The notes: generated by a model from the letters alone, not told the origin. 64,000 bases of DNA from Desulfonatronum lacustre DSM 10312 (GCF_000519265.1 NZ_KI912608.1:3071313-3135312); one strand, 5' to 3'. Positions 17,121 through 30,992 are shown, counted from the stretch's first letter. A program made the numbers and translations.

Positions 17121-17915
17121 ATGACTCATTTGCCCAATGCCGACCATTCACCCTCCGCGCCGGTTCTCTCCCCTGGTCGTCTTTCCGTTGTCGGTCTGGG
17201 GCCGGGGAGTCCGGAGCTGCTGACGCCCCAGGCTCGGGACATTCTGGAGCGGTCCCAGGCCATCCTGGGCTACGACGTGTATATTGATCTGATCCCCAGG
17301 GAACTCCTGGCCGGAAAACAGGTTCTGGCCTCGGGCATGCGCCGGGAGGTGGAGCGTTGCAACCAAGCCGTGGACCTGGCGCTAGCTGGGGTGGATACGG
17401 CCCTGGTCAGCAGCGGAGACGCCGGGATCTACGGCATGGCCGGGCCGTGCCTGGAAATCCTGGAACAGCGCGGGGCGTTGGACCGTGTGGATTTCGAGGT
17501 CGTCCCCGGGATTCCGGCTCTGGCCGCGGCCGCGGCCCTGCTGGGCGCACCCCTGATGCACGATTTCGCGGTGATCAGCTTAAGCGACCTGCTCACCCCC
17601 TGGGAGCGCATTTTACGACGCATCGATCACGCCAGTCAGGCCGATTTCGTGTTGGTTCTGTACAATCCCCGCTCCAGGGGCCGGGACTGGCAACTGGCCA
17701 AGGCTCTGGAGGTCGCGGCTGAACATCTGGTCCCCGAAACCCCTGTTGGCTTGGTCCGCAACGCCTTCCGTCCGGGTCAGGAGGTTTCGGTGTGGACCCT
17801 GGCCACGCTCCCCGTGGACCGGGTGGACATGTTGAGCATCCTCTTCATCGGCAACAGCCAGACCCGCGCCCTGGGCGCGAGGCTGCTCACGCCCAGAGGG
17901 TATCCTCTGGACTGA
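17121..17915 (+). CDS. cobJ: Precorrin-3B C17-methyltransferase (CobJ/CbiH)
   Basis: 264 residues of the SAM-dependent tetrapyrrole methylase fold. The N-terminal VVGLGPGSPELLTPQA, ALVSSGDAGIYGMAGPCLEIL and the proline-rich VVPGIPALAAAAALLGAPLMHDFAVISLSDLLTPWE are diagnostic of CobJ/CbiH, which methylates C17 and contracts the corrin ring. It ends a 3-gene run hemL-cbiG-cobJ and is followed by a MITE inserted at its terminator. The symbol is used by homology; in the anaerobic pathway the same protein is called CbiH. Confidence 0.93.
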   Translation: MTHLPNADHSPSAPVLSPGRLSVVGLGPGSPELLTPQARDILERSQAILGYDVYIDLIPRELLAGKQVLASGMRREVERCNQAVDLALAGVDTALVSSGDAGIYGMAGPCLEILEQRGALDRVDFEVVPGIPALAAAAALLGAPLMHDFAVISLSDLLTPWERILRRIDHASQADFVLVLYNPRSRGRDWQLAKALEVAAEHLVPETPVGLVRNAFRPGQEVSVWTLATLPVDRVDMLSILFIGNSQTRALGARLLTPRGYPLD

Positions 17916-17947
17916 ACGTCGCGGGAGCCGACCGAAGACAAAAAAAC

Positions 17948-18129
17948 GTAACTACTCAGTACATTTTGTGTCCGATCTTGCACCGGCAATCGGTGTCGGG
18001 GTCGGCGCTACGCTATCGGAGTCGGAATCGAAACAGGAAGAATTTAGAACGCATCCCGGCGTTTTCGATCCCGATTTCGATTCCGATTCCGACCCCGGCA
18101 ACAGAATTACTTTTGTGCTGAGTAGTTAC
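17948..18129. mobile_element. MITE copy 2 (IS66-like ends), 182 bp
   Basis: GTAACTACTCAG (17948-17959) and CTGAGTAGTTAC (18118-18129) are perfect 12-bp terminal inverted repeats. Left flank AAAAAAAC (17940-17947) and right flank nine As followed by CC are compatible with an 8-bp duplication of an A-tract that later slipped. The interior shares most of its sequence with copy 3 (for example AGAATTTAGAACGCATCCC). Inserted in the 5' A-tract of a bidirectional terminator. Confidence 0.85.
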
Positions 18130-18135
18130 AAAAAA

Positions 18136-18174
18136 AAACCGCCCAGGCAGGGATACGGCCTGGGCGGTTTTTTT
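18136..18174. terminator. Bidirectional terminator between cobJ and the RRM gene
   Basis: Stem AAACCGCCCAGGC / GCCTGGGCGGTTT (13 bp) with a 9-base loop; Ts on the + side (18168-18174) and As on the other (18130-18138) allow use by both convergent genes. Confidence 0.92.
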
Positions 18175-18196
18175 GATTGAAGAAAAAGGTCGGGTT

Positions 18197-18526
18197 CTAC
18201 CAGTCGCGCTGCCTGCCGCCCCCACCACCGGAGCGTCGGCCCTTGCCGCCGCCACCACCGTCAAACCGGGGACGATCTTCCCGAGGGCGAGCCACGTTCA
18301 CCGTCAGGGGGCGTCCTTGATAATCAGTGCCATGAAACAGATCAATGGCCTTCTGGGCGTCCTCGTCGGAACTCATTTCCACAAAGCCGAAGCCTTTGGA
18401 GCGTCCAGAGTCGCGGTCCTTGATGACGGCGACGGATTGTACCGAGCCTGCATCCGAGAACAGAGCGTGCAGATCGTCTTCGGTGGTCGAATAGGAAAGG
18501 TTGCCGACGTACAGTTTGTTGTCCAT
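18197..18526 (-). CDS. RNA-binding protein with one RRM
   Basis: 109 residues. RNP2 (LYVGNL, 5-10) and RNP1 (KGFGFVEM, 44-51) are intact, including the aromatic residues that stack on RNA bases. Residues 83-109 are arginine/aspartate/glycine-rich (RFDGGGGGKGRRSGGGGG), a flexible tail common in bacterial RRM proteins. These small proteins occur in cyanobacteria and deltaproteobacteria and are often cold- or stress-induced; direct target unknown. CTGGAGA precedes the ATG. It converges on the cobJ operon. Confidence 0.93.
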   Translation of the reverse strand: MDNKLYVGNLSYSTTEDDLHALFSDAGSVQSVAVIKDRDSGRSKGFGFVEMSSDEDAQKAIDLFHGTDYQGRPLTVNVARPREDRPRFDGGGGGKGRRSGGGGGRQRDW

Positions 18527-18830
18527 GCGAGAATCTCCAGTTTACGTTAGACCGCGTGCAAGCAAGCAAGACCGGTCGCCCGACAGCGGGCCGCTTTTCA
18601 ATGTTGTCCTCTCCGCCAAGCCTCAAACCTCAGGAGCAGCCGTTTATTCGGCCCGGGTCCGGCTATTGATCGGAAACCTCGGACCGGGAAGATCAGGCGT
18701 GGCTCCCGATCTTCGCACTCCTGATCTCCGGCTACTTGAAAACAAGCAAAGGCACAAGGGGCAAACCGCTCGGAGAGCGAAAAAATATGTTTCGGGGAAT
18801 GAAAAGAGCGGATGAGGGGGCGCGCCAACA
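18527..18830. other. Upstream region of the RRM gene
   Basis: About 300 bp without a credible gene. A long 5' leader would be expected if the RRM gene is cold-regulated, but I see no conserved cold box or hairpin that I can name. Short open frames here have no ribosome sites. Confidence 0.4.
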
Positions 18831-18862
18831 AAAAAGGCCGGGAGAAAACTCCCGGCCTTTAG
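18831..18862 (-). terminator. Terminator of the tRNA-Val/tRNA-Asp transcript
   Basis: On the minus strand AAGGCCGGGAG-TTTT-CTCCCGGCCTT is followed by a T-run, 27 bp after the tRNA-Asp CCA. A smaller hairpin AAGCCCGAACGGGCTT lies just before it (18866-18882). Confidence 0.9.
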
Positions 18863-18888
18863 CGCAAGCCCGTTCGGGCTTTGAATTC

Positions 18889-18965
18889 TGGCGGGGCCGA
18901 CGGGACTTGAACCCGCGCCCTCCGACGTGACAGGCCGGCGTTATAACCAGCTTAACTACGGCCCC
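18889..18965 (-). tRNA. tRNA-Asp (anticodon GTC)
   Basis: Read on the minus strand: acceptor stem GGGGCCG / CGGCCCC, TTC arm GCGGGTTCAAGTCCCGT, anticodon GTC at 18931-18929 within CCTGTCACG, encoded CCA at 18891-18889. Cloverleaf complete; 10 bp from tRNA-Val. Confidence 0.96.
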
Positions 18966-18975
18966 GCATATTGTG

Positions 18976-19051
18976 TGGTGGGCGGAACAGGGATCGAACC
19001 TGTGACCCTCGGCTTGTAAGGCCGATGCTCTCCCAGCTGAGCTATCCGCCC
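18976..19051 (-). tRNA. tRNA-Val (anticodon TAC)
   Basis: Acceptor stem GGGCGGA / TCCGCCC, D arm AGCTCAGCTGGGAGAGC, anticodon TAC at 19018-19016 in CCTTACAAG, T arm ACAGGTTCGATCCCTGT, and an encoded CCA at 18978-18976. First gene of a two-tRNA transcript. Confidence 0.96.
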
Positions 19052-19074
19052 ATCCCGCCCTGAAGGAAACGGTG

Positions 19075-19101
19075 TTTATGCAAGAAGCAAGAAAATGTCA
19101 A
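19075..19101 (-). promoter_or_regulatory. Promoter of the tRNA-Val/Asp operon
   Basis: A perfect TTGACA (minus strand, 19101-19096), 15 bp, then CATAAA (19080-19075), placed about 24 bp before the tRNA-Val 5' end. Spacing is short but the position is right. Confidence 0.5.
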
Positions 19102-19138
19102 TGGGCTTTGTGGATCTGGTTTGAAAAAATGAAGCCGC

Positions 19139-22100
19139 TCAACTTCGCGGGAGCGTGAAGAAAAAGATCGAGCCAAGGCCTGGAGCGCTTTTCGCCCAAA
19201 TTCGACCGCCATGTCGCTCCACGAATTCCTTGCACAGGATCAGTCCCAGGCCGCTGCCGGTTTCTCCCTCCGTTCCCGGGCTGCTCGTTTTTCGGGCTAA
19301 AGCGAAGATGTTGTTCAAGGTTTCCTGATCCATGCCCACACCGGAATCTTGAACAACGACGGTGGACTCTTGATTCATTTCCTCCGCGAGGACGTCCACC
19401 TTTCCCCCGCGCACCGTGAACTTGAGGGCGTTGGAGAGCAGGTTGCGGATCACCGTGTTGAGCATGGCCCGGTCCGCGAAAACGACCAATTCCGAGGCCA
19501 CCATGTTATTCATGGCGACCTGCTTTTGGATGGCCGCCGGACGAAGAAGCCCCATGTTGTTGGCGATCACTTCGCGCAATACGCACGGGACCGGCTCGAA
19601 TGCCGTCAACCCGCGCTGCATCCGCGACCAGTCCAGTAAATTCTCCAACAACGCGAAAAGATCGCCCACGGTCTTACCCATGATTTTCGCGATCTTCCAC
19701 AGCTCTTTCGGGGACAGACCACCATCCTCCTCGACCACCATCCTGGCCAATCCCAAGAGCCCGGACATGGGGGAACGCAGGTCATGGGCGATGATGGAGA
19801 GAAATTTGTCCTTATCCGCCAGGAGCGTTTTCAATTCTTCACGGTGTTCTTCCAGAGCCTGCTCGGTCAGCTTGCGATGGGTGATGTCCTCCCGGATCAA
19901 CACGCCTCCCGCCACCTTGCCTTCCGTGATGATGGGCTCCCCGCGAATACTTGCCCAACCGGAATGTCCTCCCATGAATTCCGGAAAAAAAACTTCTTTG
20001 AGTTCGATGCTTTCTCCCCTGAGGATTCTGGTCACTTCTTCGCCGACTCCAGCCTTCACCAATCCCGGCAATTCATGGATGAGTTTGCCTATAAAAAAGC
20101 TTTTTTCCAGTTTTTCCCGGGCAAACACCTTCATGTGCCAGTCGTTGACAAAGGTTACGCGGCCTTGGTGATCAAAACGCATGATGGAGATAGGGCACTT
20201 TTCGGCAAGAGTCTTGAATTCTTTGTGGCCTTCCCGCGAGGCCTGCTCGGCCAGCTTGCGCTGGGTGACGTCGGTCATGGTTATGATGGAACAGCCGTCA
20301 GCGAGGCGATTTACTCGAAATTCGACATGTTTGGCTACGCCGTTCGCGCAGGTCACCGGATAGTCCCGGATTGTCTTGGCGGCTTCCAGTGGCGACTGTT
20401 TCCAGTACTCCAGGGCCTCTTTTCGCCGTCTTTCGTCTGGATAGGCCAGGGGAAACCAGTCCTCAAGCGTGCGAATGCAGCCGGGTGGGTACCCTGTCAT
20501 TTCGTGAAATCCGTTGTTGCTCTTCAGGAGGTTGCCCGCCCGATCCCAGACGACGATTCCCAGGGGAATGTTCTCGAACAACCCCTCCAGCAGAGAATAC
20601 TGACTGGCGATGGTCGCTTCAGAGGCGTTGCGCATGATCGCCGCGCCGATGGCCGTGGCAATGATGCGTAAAGCGTTCTCTTCCGCGGAGGTCCAGGTCC
20701 TGGGCTGGCGCACGGCGTCGAAGCCGAGAAATCCCCAGAAAAAGCCGTCAACGCGAATTGGGACCGCAAGCAGACTTTGGATTTCCTGGGACTCGAGAAG
20801 AGCTCGCTCCATTTCCGGGAAACTTCGGACCAACCCTTTGATACACCTTCCGGTTTTCATTTCCCTGAGCCAACGAGGAAAAACTTCGTCATATGGGGCG
20901 TTTTGGAGTTCCGGATTGTCGATCTGAGGGGATATGCCGGGCATGACCCATTCGAAGATCTGCTTGGTCCTCATCCGTCCGGTCCCTGCTTCTTCCTGGT
21001 TTCTGAAGATGTAAACCCGGTCCGAATCGGTGATCCGCCCTAACCTTGCCAGAATGTCGGAGATCACCTGTTCCTGGTCCGTCTCCCGCAGCAGGCTCAC
21101 CGTGGCTTCGGCTCCCAGTTCCAACAGCTTGTCACGTTTTTGAAGTGATTCGTTTGCGAGCTTCAATTCCGTAACGTCCATCATCATGATCAGGGTCCCG
21201 TTGAACTTCTTCTTGGAGTCAATGAATGGAGAGGCGGAATGGAAGGTCCAAATTGCGCGACCATTTTTATGGATCAAGCGGATGAGGTAACGAACAGTAC
21301 TCCCGGCGCGGTTTTTGGCGGATTGGGTATGCACAATATCCAAGTCTTCCGGATGCACATATGCAAGTGCGAAGGTATCCAGCACCTCCTCGGAAGTGTA
21401 ACCAAACAATGTCTCAATATTCTTGTTGGCGAAGGTGATCCGCTGCTCCGCGTCCACCATGACGATGCCTTCGTTGGCCGTTTCCAAGACCTGACGATGC
21501 AGACGCTCGCGCTGTTCGAGACGTTCATGGATCTCCATGAAAGAGCTCAGGTCGTGGATCGTGACCACCACGCCGGCGACGTCTCCGTTCCTCCGGCAAG
21601 GGGTGTAAATAACGTGAACGTATTTGCGGCTGCCGTCCCGGTAGGTTCGCCACTCGTGAAAGGAGCACTGCTCTTCACCGGTAAGCGCTTTTTCGACTCT
21701 GGGCCGCATAACCCTCTCAAAGTCCTCCCGGCCCCAATAGTCGATCAGGAACTCAGTCCATTGCCTGCCCTCGACTTCATCGGCCGACACCCCCATCAGG
21801 GCTTCATATTGCCTGTTGACCGCGACGATCGCGCCGTCGGCGTCGACAAACGCCTGGGCGTCGTGGGAGCTGTCCACCATTTGCTCGAAGATGCGCAGGC
21901 CTTTTTCGGCTTGTTTGCGCTGTTCGGCCTCCAGCTTGTACTTTTCTGCCGCTTCGGCGAGTGCCTGGTTTTTTTGGACCACGTACGCTTCCAGTTCCTC
22001 CTGGCGAAGCGTGACGGCCTGGTTCAGGGTCATGCAGTCCGTGACGTCCTGAATGATCAGTTGCATTGTCGCTGGGTTATGCGGACTCGTTCGAAACGTG

Positions 22101-22663
22101 TCCGGATTGAGCATTAGCTTGCGGTCTCGGCCATGTTTGGTCGTGATGTCGACCTGCATGCCGGAATCCGGCCGTCCCTGAGCCGCCATCTCTAAAAAAC
22201 GAGCCGCGGAGTCCTGTTGGGACGGGTGGACATGCCGGAGGAAGCGTTTGGTCGACGGCTTGACGGAATAAGGCGCGTATCCCAGCAAAACGTACAAAGA
22301 CTCGGACCAGTACGGTTTCAGGTCCGGCCCTCCCAAAAACCAGGTCGCTAAAAGGGCCATGAAGCAAAACCGGCCATTCGACGGCATCAAGGGCGTATTT
22401 TCCGGACAAGGTGACGATTTTTCCCGGACGGTCGGAACCGGATCAAAATACAGGAAGAAGTTCAAGGGCGGAGTGTTCAGCACCCGGGCCAAGTCCCGGA
22501 TCAGCGAGAAGGAAGGCGAGGCCTCGCCCCGTTCGATCCGACCGACGTGCTTCACACTCAACCCGACCCGGACCGCCAATTCGGCCTGGGTCATGCCCTT
22601 GAGCGTGCGCAAGTATTTGAGCCGGCTGCCAAATGACCGTGAAAGTGTTTCGGCTTTGTTCAT
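19139..22663 (-). CDS. Sensor histidine kinase with N-terminal XRE domain, multiple PAS and a GAF
   Basis: 1174 residues, with no membrane segments. Residues about 13-68 form an XRE helix-turn-helix (RLKYLRTLKGMTQAELAVR, GLSVKHVGRIERGEASPS). PAS-like segments follow at about 95-215, 265-375 and 385-505, a GAF domain at about 520-680 (QVISDILARLGRITDSDRVYI), two more PAS at about 695-935, then HisKA with His960 (IIAHDLRSPMSG) and HATPase (NLLSNALKF, DSGVGM, GSGLGL). All kinase boxes are intact and there is no receiver domain. A DNA-binding domain at the front of a kinase suggests it is held at its own or another promoter, or uses the XRE fold for partner binding. No clear ribosome site before the ATG. 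Neighbours give no cognate regulator. Confidence 0.9.
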   Translation of the reverse strand: MNKAETLSRSFGSRLKYLRTLKGMTQAELAVRVGLSVKHVGRIERGEASPSFSLIRDLARVLNTPPLNFFLYFDPVPTVREKSSPCPENTPLMPSNGRFCFMALLATWFLGGPDLKPYWSESLYVLLGYAPYSVKPSTKRFLRHVHPSQQDSAARFLEMAAQGRPDSGMQVDITTKHGRDRKLMLNPDTFRTSPHNPATMQLIIQDVTDCMTLNQAVTLRQEELEAYVVQKNQALAEAAEKYKLEAEQRKQAEKGLRIFEQMVDSSHDAQAFVDADGAIVAVNRQYEALMGVSADEVEGRQWTEFLIDYWGREDFERVMRPRVEKALTGEEQCSFHEWRTYRDGSRKYVHVIYTPCRRNGDVAGVVVTIHDLSSFMEIHERLEQRERLHRQVLETANEGIVMVDAEQRITFANKNIETLFGYTSEEVLDTFALAYVHPEDLDIVHTQSAKNRAGSTVRYLIRLIHKNGRAIWTFHSASPFIDSKKKFNGTLIMMMDVTELKLANESLQKRDKLLELGAEATVSLLRETDQEQVISDILARLGRITDSDRVYIFRNQEEAGTGRMRTKQIFEWVMPGISPQIDNPELQNAPYDEVFPRWLREMKTGRCIKGLVRSFPEMERALLESQEIQSLLAVPIRVDGFFWGFLGFDAVRQPRTWTSAEENALRIIATAIGAAIMRNASEATIASQYSLLEGLFENIPLGIVVWDRAGNLLKSNNGFHEMTGYPPGCIRTLEDWFPLAYPDERRRKEALEYWKQSPLEAAKTIRDYPVTCANGVAKHVEFRVNRLADGCSIITMTDVTQRKLAEQASREGHKEFKTLAEKCPISIMRFDHQGRVTFVNDWHMKVFAREKLEKSFFIGKLIHELPGLVKAGVGEEVTRILRGESIELKEVFFPEFMGGHSGWASIRGEPIITEGKVAGGVLIREDITHRKLTEQALEEHREELKTLLADKDKFLSIIAHDLRSPMSGLLGLARMVVEEDGGLSPKELWKIAKIMGKTVGDLFALLENLLDWSRMQRGLTAFEPVPCVLREVIANNMGLLRPAAIQKQVAMNNMVASELVVFADRAMLNTVIRNLLSNALKFTVRGGKVDVLAEEMNQESTVVVQDSGVGMDQETLNNIFALARKTSSPGTEGETGSGLGLILCKEFVERHGGRIWAKSAPGLGSIFFFTLPRS

Positions 22664-22823
22664 AATGTTTTAGGGTGCTGGTGATCCTTTTCAGAGTTTG
22701 GACAGTTTGTAACAAAGAGAGAACGTGCGTAAAACAACCTGGGATGTCCTTTTTGGGATGATTTTGGCCGGAATCTCGCGCCCGGCGCGTCAACATACGC
22801 CGCCGGATGGACCGAGGCGGGCG

Positions 22824-22865
22824 ACAAAAAAACGCCGGAAGATCGAAAAAACGATCTCCCGGCGC
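22824..22865 (-). terminator. Terminator of the rrf2-metY-cysK operon
   Basis: On the minus strand CGCCGGGAGATCG, a T6 loop, and CGATCTTCCGGCG followed by seven Ts, 40 bp after the cysK stop. Confidence 0.9.
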
Positions 22866-22905
22866 TGGATGCGAGGGTTGTTTTCTGTTGTTCAGCGAAA
22901 AGTAC

Positions 22906-23862
22906 TCAACCTACACCCTCAAACAACACGGTGGACAGGTAGCGCTCTCCGGCATCGGGCAGGATGACCACCATGGTTTTGCCTTCGAATTCCGGCTGGG
23001 TGGACAGGCGGGCCGCGGCGGCCGCGGCGGCGCCGCAGGAGATGCCGCAGAGCAGACCCTCTTCCAGGGCCAGGCGGCGGGCGAACTCCACGGCCTCCAT
23101 GCTTTCCACCGCTTCGACCCTGTCCACCACGGACAGGTCCAGGGTCTTGGGGATGAAGCCCGCGCCGATGCCCTGGATCTTGTGCGGGCCGGGTTTGAGT
23201 TCCTCTCCGGCCAGGGTTTGGGAGATCACCTGGCTTTCCCTGGGTTCCACGGCCACGGACAGAATCTGCCTGCCCTTCTGGTGCTTGATGAACCGGGAGA
23301 TGCCGCTGATGGTCCCGCCGGTGCCCACGCCGGAGATCAGCACGTCGATCTCCCCGTCGGTGTCGTTCCAGATCTCCGGGCCGGTGGTGACCTCGTGAAT
23401 GGCCGGATTGGCCGGGTTCATGAACTGCTGCGGCAGAAACCAACGCTTGGGGTCTTCCGCGGCCAGGGCTTCGGCCCGGGCCACGGCCCCCTTCATGCCT
23501 TCCGGCCCCGGGGTCAGGATCAGCCTCGCGCCGAACGCGGCCAGGACCCGCCGCCGCTCCACGCTCATGGTCTCGGGCATGGTCAGGGTCAGCTTGTAGC
23601 CCTTGGCCGCGCACACGTAGGCCAGGGCGATGCCGGTGTTGCCGCTGGTGGGTTCGATGATCTCCGTGTCCGGTCCCAGCAGACCACGCTTTTCCGCGTC
23701 CCAGATCATGGACGCGCCGATGCGGCATTTCACCGAATAGGCCGGGTTGCGGCCCTCGACTTTGGCCAGAACCTTGACCTTCTTGTTGGGGATGATCCGT
23801 TGCAGCCGGACCAGAGGCGTATTGCCGATGGACAGGGAATTGTCGTCATAAATGCGGGCCAT
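22906..23862 (-). CDS. cysK: Cysteine synthase A (O-acetylserine sulfhydrylase)
   Basis: 318 residues. It joins O-acetylserine and sulfide to give cysteine with PLP. The PLP lysine is K45 in [12 protein letters not shown], the phosphate loop is [13 protein letters not shown] and the sulfate/substrate loop TSGN is intact; the last strands ([16 protein letters not shown]) are canonical. Start at 23862 after GGAGA; the frame stays open 174 bp further upstream only because it runs through a 125-bp repeat element. Third gene of rrf2-metY-cysK; with sulfide abundant in a sulfate reducer, this direct sulfhydrylation route is expected. Confidence 0.96.
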   Translation of the reverse strand: MARIYDDNSLSIGNTPLVRLQRIIPNKKVKVLAKVEGRNPAYSVKCRIGASMIWDAEKRGLLGPDTEIIEPTSGNTGIALAYVCAAKGYKLTLTMPETMSVERRRVLAAFGARLILTPGPEGMKGAVARAEALAAEDPKRWFLPQQFMNPANPAIHEVTTGPEIWNDTDGEIDVLISGVGTGGTISGISRFIKHQKGRQILSVAVEPRESQVISQTLAGEELKPGPHKIQGIGAGFIPKTLDLSVVDRVEAVESMEAVEFARRLALEEGLLCGISCGAAAAAAARLSTQPEFEGKTMVVILPDAGERYLSTVLFEGVG

Positions 23863-23939
23863 AAGGATTCTCCGGTGGTGACGAAGCAGGTGAAAGATAT
23901 GGGTGGGCTGCTGGCTGGGTGTCGGAAAGTCATTCTTCG

Positions 23940-24063
23940 GCAGTCCGTTCAAAAAAAACAGTTGCAAGGAGCTAAAAGGCTCAAGCTCGAAGCGTATTTC
24001 TTCATACGTGAGAGTTTGAACTTTTTTTGGCGACAAGGCAATTGGGAGTTTTTCAACGGACTG

Positions 24064-24064
<1 letters not shown>
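23940..24064. repeat. 125-bp repeat element, copy 1
   Basis: Terminal inverted repeat GCAGTCCGTTCAAAAA (23940-23955) and TTTTTCAACGGACTGC (24049-24064), 15 of 16 matched. Inside is an inner hairpin CGTAT-TTCTTC-ATACG and the shared block GAGAGTTTGAA. It lies between metY and cysK and its right edge supplies the last base of the metY TAG. No target duplication seen. A second full copy is at 42742-42866 in the same orientation. Confidence 0.85.
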
Positions 24065-25853
<1,789 letters not shown>

Positions 25854-25865
25854 GGAGTCGGCTTA

Positions 25866-25888
25866 ATGTCTATGAATTCAGTAGACAT
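25866..25888. promoter_or_regulatory. Candidate Rrf2 operator
   Basis: ATGTCTA (25866-25872) and TAGACAT (25882-25888) are a perfect 7-bp inverted repeat around a 9-bp centre TGAATTCAG, 12 bp before the rrf2 ATG. The size (23 bp) suits a dimeric winged-helix repressor such as Rrf2 proteins. The centre itself contains the palindrome TGAATTCA. Confidence 0.6.
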
Positions 25889-25961
25889 AGTTGGCGAAAG
25901 AAACGGCGTCAAGTCCCGGTTTGAAGTTGGTGGCAACATCAGCAAGAGGTGGAGCGCGCTC

Positions 25962-26506
25962 TACCTTTTCTCCACCTCTTCCCACGCAAACCCGGCAATG
26001 TTCCGCTCCTCGGGCTCGAATTCCACGCCGATCAGGTAGACCGTTGTCCAGGATCGGCTTGTCGTACTCGTCCACCAGAATCACTACCTGTCGACCAAAT
26101 GTGTCGTGCAGGGTCTTGATCAAGTCGGCAAACCGGGTTCGCAGGTCCGTGTAAACCGAGGTGATCGCGTAGGCCTTGGCATGCTCATCCAGGATATAGG
26201 AAAACGCCCCTTGGAGCTCATCCAGGCTGCGCGTCACCCCGGAGCCGAAGCTGACATGAACCACCGGATGGACGGTCTCCCAGTCCCAATTGTGTTCCAG
26301 ATACAGCCCCTGGAACAGCTCCTTCTTGCCCTGAAACGCGGCCTTGATGGTGCTGAGCAAGAGGCTTTTTCCGAAACGTCGGGGCCGGGAGAGGAAGTAG
26401 TATTTCCCCTCATCGCGAAGTCCGGCGACAAACGAAGTTTTATCGACATACGCGAAGTTCTCTCGAATCATATTCTCGAACGTCTGGATGCCGATGGGCA
26501 GTTTTT

Positions 26507-26510
<4 letters not shown>
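25962..26510 (-). pseudogene. AAA-ATPase-like / PD-(D/E)XK protein, internally deleted
   Basis: Residues 1-155 are a good match to the N-terminus of the AAA-ATPase-like family (KLPIGIQTFENMI, YVDKTSFV, Walker A-like RPRRFGKSLLLST, Walker B VILVDEYDKPILDN). Right after DKPILDN the sequence changes frame to VYLIGVEFEPEERNIAGFAWEEVEKR, which is the usual extreme C-terminus of the same family and stops at 25962-25964. So a block of roughly 300-plus residues, holding the nuclease domain, has been deleted with a frame shift. The open frame that remains is nonsense after the junction. It overlaps the hybrid kinase stop by 4 bp, so it was translationally coupled to it. Full-length relatives are about 500-560 residues. 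Confidence 0.85.
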
Positions 26511-29908
<3,398 letters not shown>

Positions 29909-29942
29909 GCGCCGCTTCTCCTGGTCAGCTCGAGGGTAGGGG

Positions 29943-30794
29943 CTAACGGAGGGCTTCGCGGAAGCCGTCGTACAGGGAATCGTCCAGCACGGAAAAACCG
30001 GCCGCGGGCCAGCCGACCATCTCTTTCATGGCCGTATTGAAGGGATGGTCCAGTGGCATGGCGTCCAGGGCTTCTTGGTACATGGCCGCCCGCTCCGGGT
30101 TGATGTGGCCCGGTGAAACGATGGCGTCCAGAGGGATGGGGTCGGATTTGAGCAGGACCCGGAAGATGTCTCCGTGGGTCTGAACCGCGCTGTGGTAGGT
30201 TCCGTCGGAAACCGCGCCCAGGTCGATGGAGCCGGCCACCAGGGCCTCGATGATCCGGTCGTGGCGTTTGAGGAAAAAGACGTTGCGGAAGTACGTCTCC
30301 GGCTCAATGCCCAGGTTGCGGAGCATCATGGCCGGGTAGGCGTAGCCGGAGGTGGACCCCGTGTCCGTGAAACCCATTCTTTTGTCCTGGGCCTGGGATA
30401 ATTCCGTGATCGCGCTCTCTTTCAAGGTGATAATGTAGGAGTGGTAGTAGGGGATGACCTCCCCGGCGTCCTGGTTGAATTCCATGTAGGTGGCGATATA
30501 TTGCAGGGCGGGCAGCCGCTCTTTGAGTTTGAGGTAGTTGACCGGGTTGAGCCAGGCGATATCCACGGAGCGGTCCTCCAGGCGCAGGACCATTTCATTG
30601 TAGTCACGGGTGATGGTCGGGGTGATGGTTTCCCCGGTCCGATCGCTGAGGTACTCGGCCAGGATGCGCATGGGCGGAAGCAGTTTCTGGGGGTCGGTCA
30701 TGGGGTAGACGGCGAGGCGCAACTCCCCGGCCGCCGTGGAGACGGTGAACGGGAAAACCATGATGGCCAGGCAAATCAGAAAAATGCGTCGCAT
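29943..30794 (-). CDS. PhnD-like periplasmic phosphate/phosphonate-type binding protein
   Basis: 283 residues with a signal peptide (about 1-22, cleavage after STAAG). Class II periplasmic binding fold: LRLAVYPMTDPQKLLPPMRILAEYL, the DIAWLNPVNYLKL and FTDTGSTSGYAYPAMML segments match the PhnD/TctA-like family that binds phosphonates or related anions. No ABC permease or ATPase is nearby; instead the hybrid kinase follows by 34 bp. This layout is known for binding proteins that present a ligand to a sensor kinase rather than feed a transporter. A GGAGGA ribosome site precedes the ATG. The ligand is not defined. Confidence 0.88.
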   Translation of the reverse strand: MRRIFLICLAIMVFPFTVSTAAGELRLAVYPMTDPQKLLPPMRILAEYLSDRTGETITPTITRDYNEMVLRLEDRSVDIAWLNPVNYLKLKERLPALQYIATYMEFNQDAGEVIPYYHSYIITLKESAITELSQAQDKRMGFTDTGSTSGYAYPAMMLRNLGIEPETYFRNVFFLKRHDRIIEALVAGSIDLGAVSDGTYHSAVQTHGDIFRVLLKSDPIPLDAIVSPGHINPERAAMYQEALDAMPLDHPFNTAMKEMVGWPAAGFSVLDDSLYDGFREALR

Positions 30795-30815
30795 GCTCGA
30801 TGTCCTCCGTGTCCC

Positions 30816-30992
30816 TCAGCACGTTGATTTCGCGAAATCATCCATCCCCAGGGCAAGGCAGACCCGGTTTCGACCCTGGGATTTCTCCCGGTAAAGCTGT
30901 TCGTCGGCCCGGGCCACGAACTTATCCGGCGTGGTGGTCTGGTCGCAGCGAGTCATGATCATCCCCAGGCTGATGGTGACGTATCCGATCGA
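30816..30992 (-). pseudogene. GGDEF (diguanylate cyclase) C-terminal remnant
   Basis: The minus strand reads GYVTISLGMIMTRC, FVARADEQLYREKSQGRNRV and stops at 30816-30818. This is the end of a GGDEF domain: the VTISLG strand and the ADEQLYREKSQGRNRV helix. The GGDEF active-site loop and everything before it are missing; upstream sequence is the tail of alr. So only about 58 codons survive. It sits in front of the PhnD-like gene on the same strand. Confidence 0.8.

Noticed and set aside
23863-24036. N-terminal extension of CysK
   Set aside because: The extension is read through the 125-bp repeat; the CysK family starts at MARIYDDN at 23862 with its own ribosome site.
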